A DNA stretch of 64,000 nucleotides from Aphrocallistes beatrix (Eukaryota > Porifera > Hexactinellida > Sceptrulophora > Aphrocallistidae), in assembly GCA_963281255.1 (NCBI GenBank), contig OY725494.1, forward strand, positions 310,001 to 374,000, given 5' to 3'. Below the pieces are notes generated by a model. The model had not been told where the DNA came from, searched no databases, and saw nothing but the letters and a program-made list of their open reading frames with translations. Below are positions 42,280 to 52,634 of this stretch, in pieces; the stretch's first letter is position 1; each line of letters begins with the position of its first letter. The position numbers were made by a program, and so were the translations under genes.

Positions 42280-42532
42280 AATAACAATACTGACCTATCG
42301 TGTGATTTCTTGGAAACAATGTCCTATCATACACGTAGTAGTATTTTGTATGGCCCTTCAGCCTCATGGAAGAATCACGTTGAAATGTAAAATGACGTTT
42401 GGGCATTATATTAGTCATATTTAACAATTTGTATTTATATATGTTATATGTTATATATATACCTGGTATTCGTCATGTATAGGCTTCTTAAATCTTAAAT
42501 TATCAAATTAAGTAAATAATTCAACTGCAAAA
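42280..42532. repeat. MATE copy F upstream block, inverted partner of 35224
   Basis: Mirror image of 35224-35450 (see there). It ends at the ATG of copy F, and so includes its proximal promoter. ATATATGTTATATGTTATAT near 42440 may supply TATA function. Confidence 0.8.
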
Positions 42533-44083
42533 ATGATATTGAAACAATATTATTGGATGCTGCGAGAGGCTAAAATCCTCACCATTCTGGCACTTCCCAC
42601 AGCTATTTCATACTTCACAGAAGGAGTGCAATCAAAGTTAAGCAATGTATTTATAGGCAGAAGTTCAGGAAATTCTGTTACAATGATGTTGAGTGCACTT
42701 TACATTGCTCAGATCTTTGCAAACGCCACTTCATATCCAATAGCATTAGGAGTCGCAGCTTATGCTAACATTCTCTGCTCTCAAGCATACGGAGCTAAAC
42801 AGTACAGAATGGTAGGATTATATTTCTATCGAATTCTCTTCATGTCAGCTATTTTAGTCTTGCCACTATGTGCACTCTATATAAGTGCACGTCATATCGT
42901 CTTCCTCATAACACAAGATTGGCAGTTAGCTTATCACGTTGGAAGATATTCAACGGTCTATTGTTTCGTTCTACCGCCTTATATTTTTCATAAAGCTGCA
43001 ATAGGCTACTTGCAAGCAAACGGCATAGTTTGGCCTCCGTTGCTCTATCTCATTCTAGGTAGCACCACTAATGGGATCTTACAGTACATTTTCATTCTTC
43101 ATTATGGCACAGGTTTAGCTGGAGCAGCAGCTGCTTACACAATCAGTATGTACCTCACAGCTTTGTTGATATACTTGCACATTCGGTTCACAAATGTACA
43201 CATTTTAACTGATGTCAATTGGACTAATGAGATGATTGGAGAATGGTACCATACCTTACAGTACGCATTATCCACAACGATACAAAGTTTTACAGCAATA
43301 TTATCTGCAGGTTTAGCACCAGTAATTATATTGGGAATAATCGCTCGTAGCGAAGTACAATTAGCCATTTATTCCATCCTCTATTCTATTTGGTTTGTAT
43401 TTGAATTGTTTGCATTTGGTTACAGTAGTGCGATTACAATTCGTGTTGGTCATATTCTTGGTGCAGATGATCCAGCAAGAGCAAGGCGAGTGTCAATATT
43501 TTCTATGATTTATGGCCTCGCTGTTTTGATTTTCACTTCAAGTTTTTTGTGTCTGACAAGTCAACCATTCAGTACTATATTCACAACAGATACAACTTTA
43601 GCTACTGAAATAGCCTTCGGTATCAAAGTTCTCTCAGTTACAATGCTTGGGCAATTATCTCTTCTCCAGCAAGGCGTCATGAATGCATGCTGTTTGCAAA
43701 GATTCGACGCTGTTCAAAAGTTTGTAATAAGAATATTCCAATTCATCATTTCGGTGATATGTGCTCACTATGTAACTTGGAAGGCCTTGAGTTTGCTTAT
43801 GATAAACGCAATACTAGCAGCATTGTGCACAATAATTGGTATCTTGTACACTTTCTCCCATCGCTGGGAAACTTTAGCAGCCAAAGTTCGGGAGAATACA
43901 GACAACAACAAAAATCAACTCATCACGCGTGATGATTATGTACTAAAGAAATATTGTATGGCTTTACGTTTACCATGGTGTTGGAAGCTAACCAACTCAA
44001 AAACCTTTATAATCAGTAGGTATTGTACCTGTCTGGTATTAGGTATTCTCCTATTATATGTTGTTTCTTTCTATGATCCCTAA
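42533..44083 (+). CDS. MATE-family transporter, copy F (divergent paralogue)
   Basis: Intact, intronless, 516 residues from ATG 42533. It keeps the family frame (FTEGVQSKLSNVFIGRSSG, LCSQAYGAKQYRMVG, YSSAITIRVGHILGADDP) but differs from the other copies throughout, including an ARHIVFLITQDWQLA segment and a linker with NTDNNKNQLITRDDYVLKKY. It is an older branch than the C/D/E/G subgroup. It lies inside the segment that split copy E, in opposite orientation to it. Its upstream 250 bp is duplicated at 35224. Role by family: multidrug/toxin extrusion; substrate unknown. Confidence 0.93.
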   Translation: MILKQYYWMLREAKILTILALPTAISYFTEGVQSKLSNVFIGRSSGNSVTMMLSALYIAQIFANATSYPIALGVAAYANILCSQAYGAKQYRMVGLYFYRILFMSAILVLPLCALYISARHIVFLITQDWQLAYHVGRYSTVYCFVLPPYIFHKAAIGYLQANGIVWPPLLYLILGSTTNGILQYIFILHYGTGLAGAAAAYTISMYLTALLIYLHIRFTNVHILTDVNWTNEMIGEWYHTLQYALSTTIQSFTAILSAGLAPVIILGIIARSEVQLAIYSILYSIWFVFELFAFGYSSAITIRVGHILGADDPARARRVSIFSMIYGLAVLIFTSSFLCLTSQPFSTIFTTDTTLATEIAFGIKVLSVTMLGQLSLLQQGVMNACCLQRFDAVQKFVIRIFQFIISVICAHYVTWKALSLLMINAILAALCTIIGILYTFSHRWETLAAKVRENTDNNKNQLITRDDYVLKKYCMALRLPWCWKLTNSKTFIISRYCTCLVLGILLLYVVSFYDP

Positions 44084-44143
44084 CTACTATTGTCATTGTC
44101 AATGTCGATTCAATATACGTAATTAAATATGTCAATGATTTAA

Positions 44144-44274
44144 CAGGGAGTAGGAAGATGATTTTATACGGGGGGGGCACCATTGGGACTCTGTTTATAT
44201 ATTCGTATATAATTGCGCCACCGAGATTTCTGAAAAAAGCGAGAGGCCTGGTGACCCCGCTTCCTACCCCACTG
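44144..44274. mobile_element. hAT-like MITE, CAGGGAGTAGGAAG ends
   Basis: Left end CAGGGAGTAGGAAG and right end CTTCCTACCCCACTG are inverted repeats with two mismatches. Internal G-run GGGGGGGGC. Flanks TGATTTAA / TGTTTAAT could be a worn 8-bp duplication. Lies just 3' of MATE copy F. Confidence 0.6.
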
Positions 44275-44490
44275 TGTTTAATCAAAATCGAAAAGTAATA
44301 ATATGTCAATATGTGCCATTTCCAGATGTTTATGTCATTGTTTATCAAATGTCAAATATTAGTTTATTATAATAACATTTCCATCCACAAAATTCCTGTT
44401 AGATTTGGGATGCTTGTAAGGGATTCGGAATCTACCCTCGAAAACCATAGATAAACCGGCAAATCCCTGGTGGATCCACTTAGAGATGAT

Positions 44491-44558
44491 ATGGGCAATG
44501 CAAGTGAAGTAAGGATCTTTGCCTCATGAAGGAACCATATAAAGTTTTGAAACTGCAT
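44491..44558 (-). pseudogene. MATE copy E, detached 5' end
   Basis: ATG at 44558 and 22 codons (MQFQNFIWFLHEAKILTSL then ALP), after which family homology stops at GGGCAATGC. The upstream sequence (44560-44660) is homologous to the promoter region of copy G (48820-48920). It supplies exactly what 39368-40855 lacks. Confidence 0.88.
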
Positions 44559-44859
44559 TTGCTTCTCCTGTTATTACTTTATTGAGCGTAATATAGTGTA
44601 TGAAATATTAGTTTATTTCATATGACTTCCTTTAATCACATGAAAGCTTTGTATTTAGCAAATTAAGTGCATGTTTGTCTCTATTCACTAAAATTCTATA
44701 GCCAACTTCTTAGAAAATGTTCCACTTCTAAGAATTTTCTAAGAATTGAACATTACATATTCAAATACTTAGTAAATTCAAAGAATTCCCTGAAATTCTA
44801 AATACGTATTCACAAAATTACAAAGCACCTTTTTATCGCCAAACAGATTAGTTTATTAG

Positions 44860-45070
44860 TGCTTAGTTGATTCATGTAGTTTATATTGTCTGAGTCAAAC
44901 GTCTGTTTAACATTTTCAAATTCGATTAAAAGCCCATGATCAATACAAAAGTTATATAAAACTGTAGTAGCAACTATCAATCTGTTGCATGAAATTCTGA
45001 GGCACTTATATAACAGGAACCATGGATGTACAACTTGCGTGAAATTCTGAGACATTCGCTTAGAAGCCTG
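44860..45070 (-). pseudogene. Harbinger (HARBI1-like) nuclease C-terminal relic 1
   Basis: The minus-strand translation has RLIVATTVLYNFCIDHGLLI, the hallmark near-C-terminal block of PIF/Harbinger nucleases (IVA-x2-LHN-x-x-ID). It is interrupted upstream by the foldback element at 44990-45350. A second relic with the preceding block is at 49419. No complete nuclease is present. Confidence 0.6.
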
Positions 45071-45355
45071 AGGAAGCTCTGATCTAATATTATGCAACTT
45101 GTAGTTCCTATTATAAGTGCAATGATATTTCACAAAACATGATGATTTGGTCCTATTTTGTAGTTATAAGTTCATTTTGTAATAGGAAATTCAAGTTGCA
45201 TAATATTAGATCAGAGCTTGCTAAGGCTTCTAAGCGGATGTCTCAGAATTTCACGTAAGTTATCCATGGTTCCTGTTTATATAAGTGCATCAGAATTTCA
45301 CGCAAGTTATACATCTATGTTTCCTTTTATATATATGCCTCAGAATTTGACGCAA
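44990..45355. repeat. Foldback element with GAAATTCTGAG modules
   Basis: CATGGATGTACAACTTGCGT, ATTCTGAGACATTCGCTTAG, AGCTCTGATCTAATATTATG (left) are mirrored by CATAATATTAGATCAGAGCT, CTAAGCGGATGTCTCAGAAT and ACTTAC...CCATGG (right). Arms are about 130 bp around a 100-bp spacer. Confidence 0.85.
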
Positions 45356-45475
45356 CAGACCTAAAACGTGCGAAGTAAGAATAATACCTAAATATTTTCG
45401 AAGTAGGAATAAGACCTAAAACCTTCGAAGTGGGAATAAAACCTAAAACTACTAAGTAGGATTAAGACCTAAAGG
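45345..45475. repeat. Short tandem repeat, CGAAGTAGGAATAAGACCTA
   Basis: Four or five degenerate units of 28-35 bp sharing CGAAGTAGGAATAAGACCTA. They end exactly where the MATE 3' fragment begins. Confidence 0.7.
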
Positions 45476-45477
45476 TG

Positions 45478-45795
45478 CCATCATTGCTTTTGCTTGGGCA
45501 CATTAAGTAGAATGGAAGGCATTGAGTTTGCTCATGTCACTTTCTCTTATGTGTTTCGTATGCACTATCATCGGTCTCATAACTGTTTCTTGCTATAACT
45601 GGGAAAAACTATCCCTCAAAGTGAGTAAAATACCAAAAACAAACCAAAGTGACAATTATGATTCTCAGATTTCAGAAGCTCCAGACAGAACACGGAATAT
45701 TTCCAATAACTGAATGTGTACTCAACTCTATTTATTCTATTTATGTATCTGATATGCATCTTATTATGTTCATTATTGTTTCTGCTTACCATTTC
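45478..45795 (+). pseudogene. MATE-family transporter, 3' fragment H
   Basis: Begins at GCCATCATTGCTTTTG (residue about 405 of the family) and covers helices 11-13. It has TAA at the Tyr of AHYVEW, damage in the linker (KIPKTNQSDNYDSQISE), a TGA after FNN-type position and loss of the helix 13 frame. The closest relative is copy D. It is a dead fragment joined to the short tandem repeat on its left. Confidence 0.88.
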
Positions 45796-45810
45796 TGATT
45801 ATTTACTACA

Positions 45811-46268
45811 AGCGCACTTCGCGGCTGGCGGACACAAAGTGTCCGCCAGAGGCGCCATTTGGGCGCCTGGGTTCACCATTGATTAATTATATGGGAGATA
45901 ACATCTCGAAATATGTCTGTCCTACCGTTATAATCGATATCGCACGAAAAATCACGAAATTTGTCAATTTTAAAATGTTGATGCATAATGATGACGTCAT
46001 AACAAAGTGATGAGTCATCATTTTTTGATAATAGTTGACTAATATGTGAGGTATATTAATATACATATTCTATTAAAATTTCAGGCTTCTATCGCCTAAA
46101 ATGGCTGAGTTCTAGTCGAAAACTGAAATTTCTAATTATAAAAAAGGTAACAATGGCGTCATAATTCCATGATGAGTCGGCATTTTCGTCTGAGGTCAGA
46201 ACTTACTGGAGCCATAGCCAAAAATCAGCTTTCTACGCCTTGCAGTTTCTTCAATCAATTCGTTACAG

Positions 46269-46270
<2 letters not shown>
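45811..46270 (+). repeat. Dispersed GC-rich-headed repeat, copy 7
   Basis: Head ACAAGCGCACTTCGCGGCTG with GGACACAAAGTGTCC, body with ATCGATATCGCACGAAAAAT and TGATGACGTCATAAC, ending TTCTTCAATCAATTCGTTAC. Forward-orientation partner of 4031-4575. It runs into the TA microsatellite, as that copy does. Confidence 0.8.

Positions 46271-46363
<93 letters not shown>
46271..46363. repeat. (TA)n microsatellite
   Basis: About 90 bp of nearly pure TA with few interruptions, between the dispersed repeat and the MITE at 46364. A TA-rich site is a natural target for TA-specific elements. Confidence 0.95.
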
Positions 46364-46367
<4 letters not shown>

Positions 46368-46798
46368 GAACCTGTATATAACGGCCACCCAAGGGACTGG
46401 ACAAAATTGGCCGTTGACCGTTACAGGTGACCGTTATATACGTATTATTGTCCTAATCCCCAATAGGTATCAACGTAGTGCAATAAATATCAAGTTTTTA
46501 GAAATCCATTTCTTGAATAATTACATGAAACTTGTTTATCGTTCGTAACAGGGCCTATAATAAATACATAAAAAGGTGATGGCCGTTATAGACAGGTGAT
46601 CTTTATGGACAGGTAGTGGCCGTTATACACAGTTTTAGGGTCAGTAAGGGACTACAAATGGGTGGCCGCTGGCCGCGTTGAGCAGGTGACCGCTATACAC
46701 AGGTTCAATATTATGGAATTTCGGACGGGACTGTTCATTGGTGACCACTATAGACAGGTGACCGTTATATAGAGTGGCCGTTATAGCAGGTTCGACTG
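46364..46798. mobile_element. Pogo-type MITE, CAGTGGAACCTG-like family
   Basis: Left end AGTGGAACCTGTATATAACG, right end GTTATAGCAGGTTCGACTG, with TA on both flanks. Inside are repeated modules GACCGTTATA and GGCCGTTATA in both orientations. No transposase. Confidence 0.8.
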
Positions 46799-46804
46799 TA
46801 TATA

Positions 46805-47268
46805 TATATACTGTACATATATACACATTAATCGAGTTTAATAGTAAATATTTTTATTTTAGTAGAGTAGTTAAAAAATACTAATTACTCTACAAAAATA
46901 AAAATACTGACATTATCGGTTTATAACTTTATAGAGTGTACTTTGGTGAACAACCTAGATTCATGTGATCTCAAAATTTCCATCAGTTTAAATTCAGATA
47001 ATCTAGACATCTGGATAAATAAAACTATATCCTAATCCGTTGTTAGTCTTCGCAAATTTCCAAAGACAAAGGGGAATAAAATTTAAGAAGGGACATGCGT
47101 TCAACTTGCGATGTGGCTGTATATCAGAAGTTATGGAGTTAAAATGGGGGGTGAAAAGCAGCGAACTAGGAAATAGTGACGCCGAGCATAAAGTCTAGCA
47201 ATCTAAACATGACCAGATAAATAAATATCTAAAATTAGAAGAGCAATTGACATTTTCAAGGTTAACAA
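46805..47268. other. No gene seen
   Basis: AT-rich 3' flank of MATE copy G. 46840-46920 has a small inverted repeat (AAATATTTTTATTTTAGTAG / CTACAAAAATAAAAATACT). No ORF of interest. Confidence 0.4.
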
Positions 47269-48819
47269 TCAATAATAGCGAGTAAAGACAATAATGAATA
47301 TGATAACGCCTAATGACATACATATCAGATACCTAAATAGAATAAATGGAGTTGATTGAAACATTCTGTTATTGAAAATATTTCGAGTAGTCTCTGAAGC
47401 TTCTGAAATCTGAGAATCATCATTGTCACTTGGGTCCAAGTTTGTTTTAGTATTTTTACTCACTTTGAGGGATATCTTTTCCCAGTTAGAGCAAGAAACA
47501 ACTATGAGACCGATGATAGTACATACGAAACACATAAGAGCAAATACCATGAGCAAACTCCATGCCTTCCATTCTAAGTAATGTGCCCAAACAAAAACAA
47601 TGATGGAATTCAACACGATGCGAAATATGAATTTAAGAATAGCATCAATCTGTTGTAAACAACACGCATTCAGTATTGACTGTTCAAGGTTCACAATATC
47701 TCCTAATATAGCGATTGAGAGGATTTTAATACTGAATGATAGTTCGCTTGCAAGTTTGGGGTCTATTGTAAACAGGTTAGCTAAGGGTTCACTCAGGATT
47801 ATTATACAAATCGATTCAAGTAATATAAAGATTGCACCAAAAGTAAATCCGAAGATGGCAGCTCTCTTAGCTTGAATGGGTTGATTCGAACCTAATATTT
47901 TCCCAAGACGGACAGTAATTGCACTACCATAACCTATTCCGAAAAGGTAGAAGACAAAAGCAAGAGAGTAGAGGATAGAGTAAATGGCTATTTGCCATTC
48001 GTCATGTGCTAGAATCCCCAATGCTATTAGTGGTAGCAGCCCTGATGTGTAAATGGATGAAAACATTTGTATTGTAGTTGATATAGCATACTGGAATGTG
48101 TGACACCATTCTCCAATCATCTCGATTGTCCAATCAAGATGTGTCAGTGTGTGCACTCTCGAAAATCGAATATGTGCGTAGAGTAATAGACAAAGTACAT
48201 ACATGCTAATTACATAACCAGCAGCGGCTCCAGTTATACCTTTGTCATATTGCATTATTAGAAAATACTGTAATACACCATTACTGATGTTACCGAGAAT
48301 GAGATAGAACAATGAGGGCCAAACGACATTCTGTGATTGTAAGAAGGCTATAGCCACTTTATGATAGACATAAGCTGGATAACCGAGACAGAAAATCGAC
48401 ATAAATGTTCCGGTTTGAAATGCTAGTTCCCAGTCTTGTGTGATTGCATAAACAAAAGGGCGTATGCATATGAAAAGTGTACACAAGGGAAAGATTGTGA
48501 GAGCTGACATGAAGAGAGCTCTATAAAAATACAGACCTACTAATCTATACTGTTTAGCTCCGTATGCTTGAGAACACAGGATGTTGACATACGCTGATAT
48601 TCCTAATGATATTGGGTAAGCAGTTAGATTTGTAACGATCTGAGCAATGAAAAGCGCACTCAACATCATTGAAATTTCTTTTCCAGAGCTCCTACCTATG
48701 AAGATGTTGCTTAACTTTGCTTGCATCCCCTCCGTGAAGTATAGAATGCCTGTGGGCAATGCAAGTGAAGTAAGGATCTTTGCTTCATGAAGTAACCAAG
48801 CGAAGTTTTGAAGCTGCAT
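47269..48819 (-). CDS. MATE-family transporter, copy G
   Basis: Intact, intronless, 516 residues from ATG 48819. Nearly identical to copy D: FTEGMQAKLSNIFIGRSSG, LCSQAYGAKQYRLVG, YGSAITVRLGKILGSNQP. Private changes include FSRVHTLTHLDW, SLAFVFYLFGIGYG and GAIFILLESIC. The linker reads NTKTNLDPSDNDDSQISEA. It shares a conserved block about 30-40 bp upstream (ATGAAATATTATTTCATTTC) with the detached 5' end of copy E. Together with D it is the only intact member of the young subgroup. Role by family as for the other copies. Confidence 0.94.
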   Translation of the reverse strand: MQLQNFAWLLHEAKILTSLALPTGILYFTEGMQAKLSNIFIGRSSGKEISMMLSALFIAQIVTNLTAYPISLGISAYVNILCSQAYGAKQYRLVGLYFYRALFMSALTIFPLCTLFICIRPFVYAITQDWELAFQTGTFMSIFCLGYPAYVYHKVAIAFLQSQNVVWPSLFYLILGNISNGVLQYFLIMQYDKGITGAAAGYVISMYVLCLLLYAHIRFSRVHTLTHLDWTIEMIGEWCHTFQYAISTTIQMFSSIYTSGLLPLIALGILAHDEWQIAIYSILYSLAFVFYLFGIGYGSAITVRLGKILGSNQPIQAKRAAIFGFTFGAIFILLESICIIILSEPLANLFTIDPKLASELSFSIKILSIAILGDIVNLEQSILNACCLQQIDAILKFIFRIVLNSIIVFVWAHYLEWKAWSLLMVFALMCFVCTIIGLIVVSCSNWEKISLKVSKNTKTNLDPSDNDDSQISEASETTRNIFNNRMFQSTPFILFRYLICMSLGVIIFIIVFTRYY

Positions 48820-49374
48820 TTACTTATTTTATTATTTTTTATGAATTTAATATATATGAAATATTATTTCATTTCTTATGACTTCCGTTTGGTCACATGA
48901 ATACTTTGCATTTAGCAACTTAATATATGAAACCCTATTCACTAAAATTCTATTGGCAACTTCTAAGAAAATACTTCGATTTTGATTTTTTCTAAGAGTT
49001 GAACATTACCTAGCCAAATTCTTAGAATTATTCTAAGTTCGTATTTATCAAAATACTCAGCAAATTCTATGAATTCCATGAAATTGTAAGAATCAAATAT
49101 TACGAATCAAAAATTAACTCTTAGAATTACCATTCGTACGTATTCACCAATCTCCATGCTACCATATTTTATCCACCACACAGATTAGTTTATTAGTGCT
49201 ATTTAGTTCATTCATGTATTTTCTATTTTAAGTAAAATATATTCAATAATCACAAATACTACATGTATACAGATAATAATCGTGTATAAATACCTAAGAT
49301 TAGTTTAAATAATTTGCAAATATTTCTTCTCTCACTGAAACTCCATTGTCAATTTTAACTAATTCTATTCTACA

Positions 49375-49637
49375 GGCATTTCTTGATCTGCATTTCAATT
49401 TCTATTAAAAGCCCACGATCAATGCAAAAAGTTGTATAATATTGCGGTAGCAACTATTACTCTCATATCTTGTCTGCTTTGCAATATCCAAAGGCGTAAC
49501 TGGAATCTCCAAAGCGAGGAGGCAACTGCCTCCTCTGCCTCAATGGTAGTTACACCCCTGATATCACAAACTACCATAGACCTCCACCTGCTTTTCCAAA
49601 TGCCAAAGCAGTCATAGCATTCGATACACTTAGGCAA
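49375..49637 (-). pseudogene. Harbinger (HARBI1-like) nuclease relic 2
   Basis: Minus strand: FGIWKSRWRSM (the F-G-x-W-K-x-RW block of Harbinger nucleases), then an inserted GC-rich MITE (about 49489-49555, GGCGTAACTGGAATC / GTAGTTACACC), then DMRVIVATAILYNF and RGLLIEIEMQIKK in a shifted frame. It shows more of the gene than relic 1. Dead. Confidence 0.65.
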
Positions 49638-50325
49638 TGGTACTCACTTAATTTTTTGGACCAGGGTTTGGTTGGTATCTTCAGACTTATTCACATCACT
49701 CAAAAAATTTCATCTCCTATGCAAGATCAATAAAATTGGTTTAATTAGTCGTAATTATAGCTTGTTGCGCAATATAATGATAATTATATACATTTGGATT
49801 ACTGATTTAAGCACCTGTATATATTGTTTACCATAGGCACCAAGTTTTGGAAAATAGAATAAAACCTGGGGGGCCAAGAGCGAGCGACGGTAAGGAGGGG
49901 GTCTGGGGTGCATGCCCCCCAGAAATTTTTTTAAATCTTAGATCTTCAAATATCGATATACAGCTATTGTTGTTACCTAAAGAAAATAAAATCTCGGACT
50001 ACAATGGAAAAAAAATCTAATTGGGATATATATTTAGACTCAATTAACATAATTTTGGGGTTTAGTTGTAACCTATAAGTTTATGTGGAGTCCTGCCATA
50101 CCACAGCTTCCTCCACTGCTCCATTTTCCAGCTCCACGCCCCTCCCCCAGGTACCCACACTTGGCGCCTATGTTGTTTATATATGTCGGCAATAAATTTC
50201 AATGATCTTACACAGGAGAGAAAATTTTGTGAGTGATGTGGATAAGTCTGAAGATACTAACCAATCCCTGGTCCAAAAAATTAGTGAGTACCATTGCCTT
50301 AGTGTATCGAATGCTATGGTGCAGT
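49607..50325. repeat. Foldback element hosting another MITE
   Basis: Arms 49607-49730 and 50205-50325 are inverted repeats (GCATTCGATACACTTAGGCA / TGCCTTAGTGTATCGAATGC; CCAGGGTTTGGTTGGTATCT / AGATACTAACCAATCCCTGG). The loop holds the MITE at 49833-50171. Confidence 0.85.
49833..50171. mobile_element. MITE, ATAGGCGCCAAG family, copy 2
   Basis: Reverse-orientation copy of 12495-12853: ATAGGCACCAAGTTTTGG / CACACTTGGCGCCTAT. TTGTTTA on both flanks (49824-49830, 50173-50179). Confidence 0.85.
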
Positions 50326-50329
50326 CTAT

Positions 50330-51440
50330 GTTTTTCTGTTCTTAAGAAAACGCGATTATATCTTCTTTCACCCGTAAGTTGACGGTGAAAATTCAAATTT
50401 CAACATAATCATGAAATATGACGTGTAATAATTTTTTTGATAAATCAATACTTTGGGGATTGGGAGCCATTATGCTACTTTATTTTGTCCTCCATTTTAG
50501 TTTTAGTTTTACTTACTACCTATTTTTTGACCGGCATTTATTTGGGGTTCGGTGAATAATATTGAAAAACCGAAACGAGTGTACATCGAGCGATTTGTAG
50601 AAATATTTGAGTATTTGAGAATCAGAATTTTGTCAATGTTAACCATGTCCAATCTCTCAAGGTGTCCGGTAAATTTCCTTGCTACTGTTTTTTACCCGCC
50701 ATTCAGAATATTTACTTACTACCTTTTTTTTTACTCCAAAAATTAAAAAGGCATAAGTAGCTAGTAAATCCCTGGCCTAAGAAAAAATTTAAATTCCATT
50801 CCAAGGCCGTAGGTATGGCCAGGGTATTATACAGCTCTCCAGAGATACGCTCCTAATCTCAAAACCCTAAATTTTAATACGCCTAAATCGACAAATAACA
50901 TTATAATATGGGGTAAATTATCTATTATTCTGGACTTTCACGCTCCTAAATTCTTTGAGACTTAAAATCATACGCCTAAAGGAGCGTCTCGCGCTCCTAG
51001 ATAATCCCTTGGGTACGGCTGGTAATACCAGGCCATGGTCTTACCACTTTTCAGGGCAGTAGCCACCGTTGGTCCGGTTTCAACTTTAATTAACCCTAGA
51101 TTATGGAAAACTCGCGATATCGCGGATGTCTCCAGCCATTTTCAATGGGAAAGAAGCCATAAAGTTGTAACCACTTTGGTACATTTCGGTAGTCTTAGGT
51201 TAATTAAAGGGACTATTTTGTAAGATCGGACTGGTTTCAACCTGACCACTTTTTTGTCTCAACCGGACCACTTCACAGCTGGTGACTACGGCCTTGTTTT
51301 TTTAAACTATTTTGTTCAATGGGTGATAAGGTGGATTAGCCTTTTTTGATTAACATAATGGCAGAATGGCTTTACCACACTTTTTATGAGCTTCCGGGCA
51401 ATGCATTCATCTGAATTGTATGTTATTATTTCTTCAAAAC
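50330..51440. other. No gene seen; degraded repeats
   Basis: Contains inverted patches around 50860-51000 (ACGCTCCTAA repeats, TACGCCTAAA) and 51040-51290 (GGTCCGGTTTCAAC / CAACCGGACCAC), probably worn MITEs. No ORF of interest was recognised. Confidence 0.4.
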
Positions 51441-51445
51441 AATAG

Positions 51446-52615
51446 TACATTAATTACACTATTGTGCCTTGTGATGAGAGAGACATCATGTTTCCAAACC
51501 GTGGACAATTGACTACCAATACAGACCACTGGGGGCTGTCACCTCCGTCTGGTGCATACTCCATCCGTTACAGACAGGTGCAAGAAAACTTTATGAGGGA
51601 GCTGGAGGAAAGAAAGAAAGAAGAGAAACGAAAGATGTCTGAAAGGTTTCGGTCAGTAATAATTGTAATTACATCGAAATCGGGGTTTTGTACCTTGTAA
51701 CCTTGGCGTACTTTTTTAGCACATTTCCCGTGTATATATTATTTTTTTATTTTTTCTCTAACCATGCAAATATATTTTACTTTAATGTTTGAGCGGTAGT
51801 GTTTCTAGTTTTCTAAAACTGGATGGGCAAAGGGGTGGGGCAGAAGCCTATTTTCTTTAGATATTCACCATAATTCCCAAGTACAGTCAGGGTCGCTTAT
51901 TGTGAACCACCAGGGGACCAAAACATATATTCATAATAGAGATATTTCATATTAAGCGAACTTGATTCAATACGAATCCTATCTAAGAAATGAAATTGGG
52001 ACCAGGAGGTTAGCTCATAATAAACGGATGTTCATATTAAGCGACCCTGACTGTATAATGGAATTAAAAAGTGGCTCTCCCCACCACTTTTAAATTGCGT
52101 TATACTTGGGAATTATGGTGAATATCTATAGAAAATAGGATTTTGCCCGTCCAGTTTCAGAAAACTAGAAACGATACTGCTGAAAGGTTATTTTGTAAGA
52201 ATATCGTTGGGAGGGTGTATGAATAGGATGACCAGAGGTCTTTAGGGTATTAGTCGATCGTCGAGAAAGGATCCAGATCTTAGCTGAAATTATGATCAGG
52301 GGTCCCGACCATATCATAATTTAAAAAAGGATTGCGATCTATATCATTTCGATCGTTTTGCGATTTATAGTACATATTTTTTGTATTATTTAAATGCATA
52401 ATCAGGTCCTATGCCTGTTATCGCTCCTCGGATTTTTCCTTCAATTTTTCTAATAATTTATAGGATGAATGCGGAAGAGACTTTGCGTAGACAGAGGGAG
52501 TCGAAGGATAGGAAGAAAGCTTTCGAAGCGGCAGAGGAGAGACATAGGAAAGATGTTTTAACGCAGAGGAAGCAGCAACACAGACAAACCTTGTCTCAGG
52601 CCAAAATATATTCTG
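51446..52615 (+). CDS. Coiled-coil protein, two spliced exons of a partial gene
   Basis: Exon 51446-51651 (after AATAG, donor TTTCG|GTCAGT) and exon 52464-52615 (after TTTATAG, donor TTCTG|GTACGT). Phase 2 of the first matches the single leading base of the second, giving SERFRMNAEETLRRQ across the join. Exon 1 encodes DERDIMFPNRGQLTTNTDHW and GLSPPSGAYSIRYRQVQENF followed by a charged helix. Exon 2 is a Lys/Arg/Glu-rich helix (RKKAFEAAEERHRKDVLTQR). The pattern recalls centrosomal/ciliary coiled-coil proteins such as CEP126, but similarity in low-complexity coiled coil is weak evidence. Exons on either side were not found. The intron contains two nested MITE systems. Confidence 0.6.
51795..52190. 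repeat. Foldback element in the coiled-coil gene intron
   Basis: AGTGTTTCTAGTTTTCTAAA and CACCATAATTCCCAAGTA (left) are mirrored by TACTTGGGAATTATGGTG and TTTCAGAAAACTAGAAACGA (right). The MITE at 51884-52053 was inserted at a TA at the tip of the left arm. Confidence 0.85.
51884..52053. mobile_element. Pogo-type MITE, CAGTCAGGGTCGCTTAT family, copy 1
   Basis: Inverted ends CAGTCAGGGTCGCTTATTGT / ATATTAAGCGACCCTGACTG, TA on both sides. Internal GGTTCATAATAAGCG-type modules. Confidence 0.92.
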
Positions 52616-52634
52616 GTACGTATTTTAGTTATTA

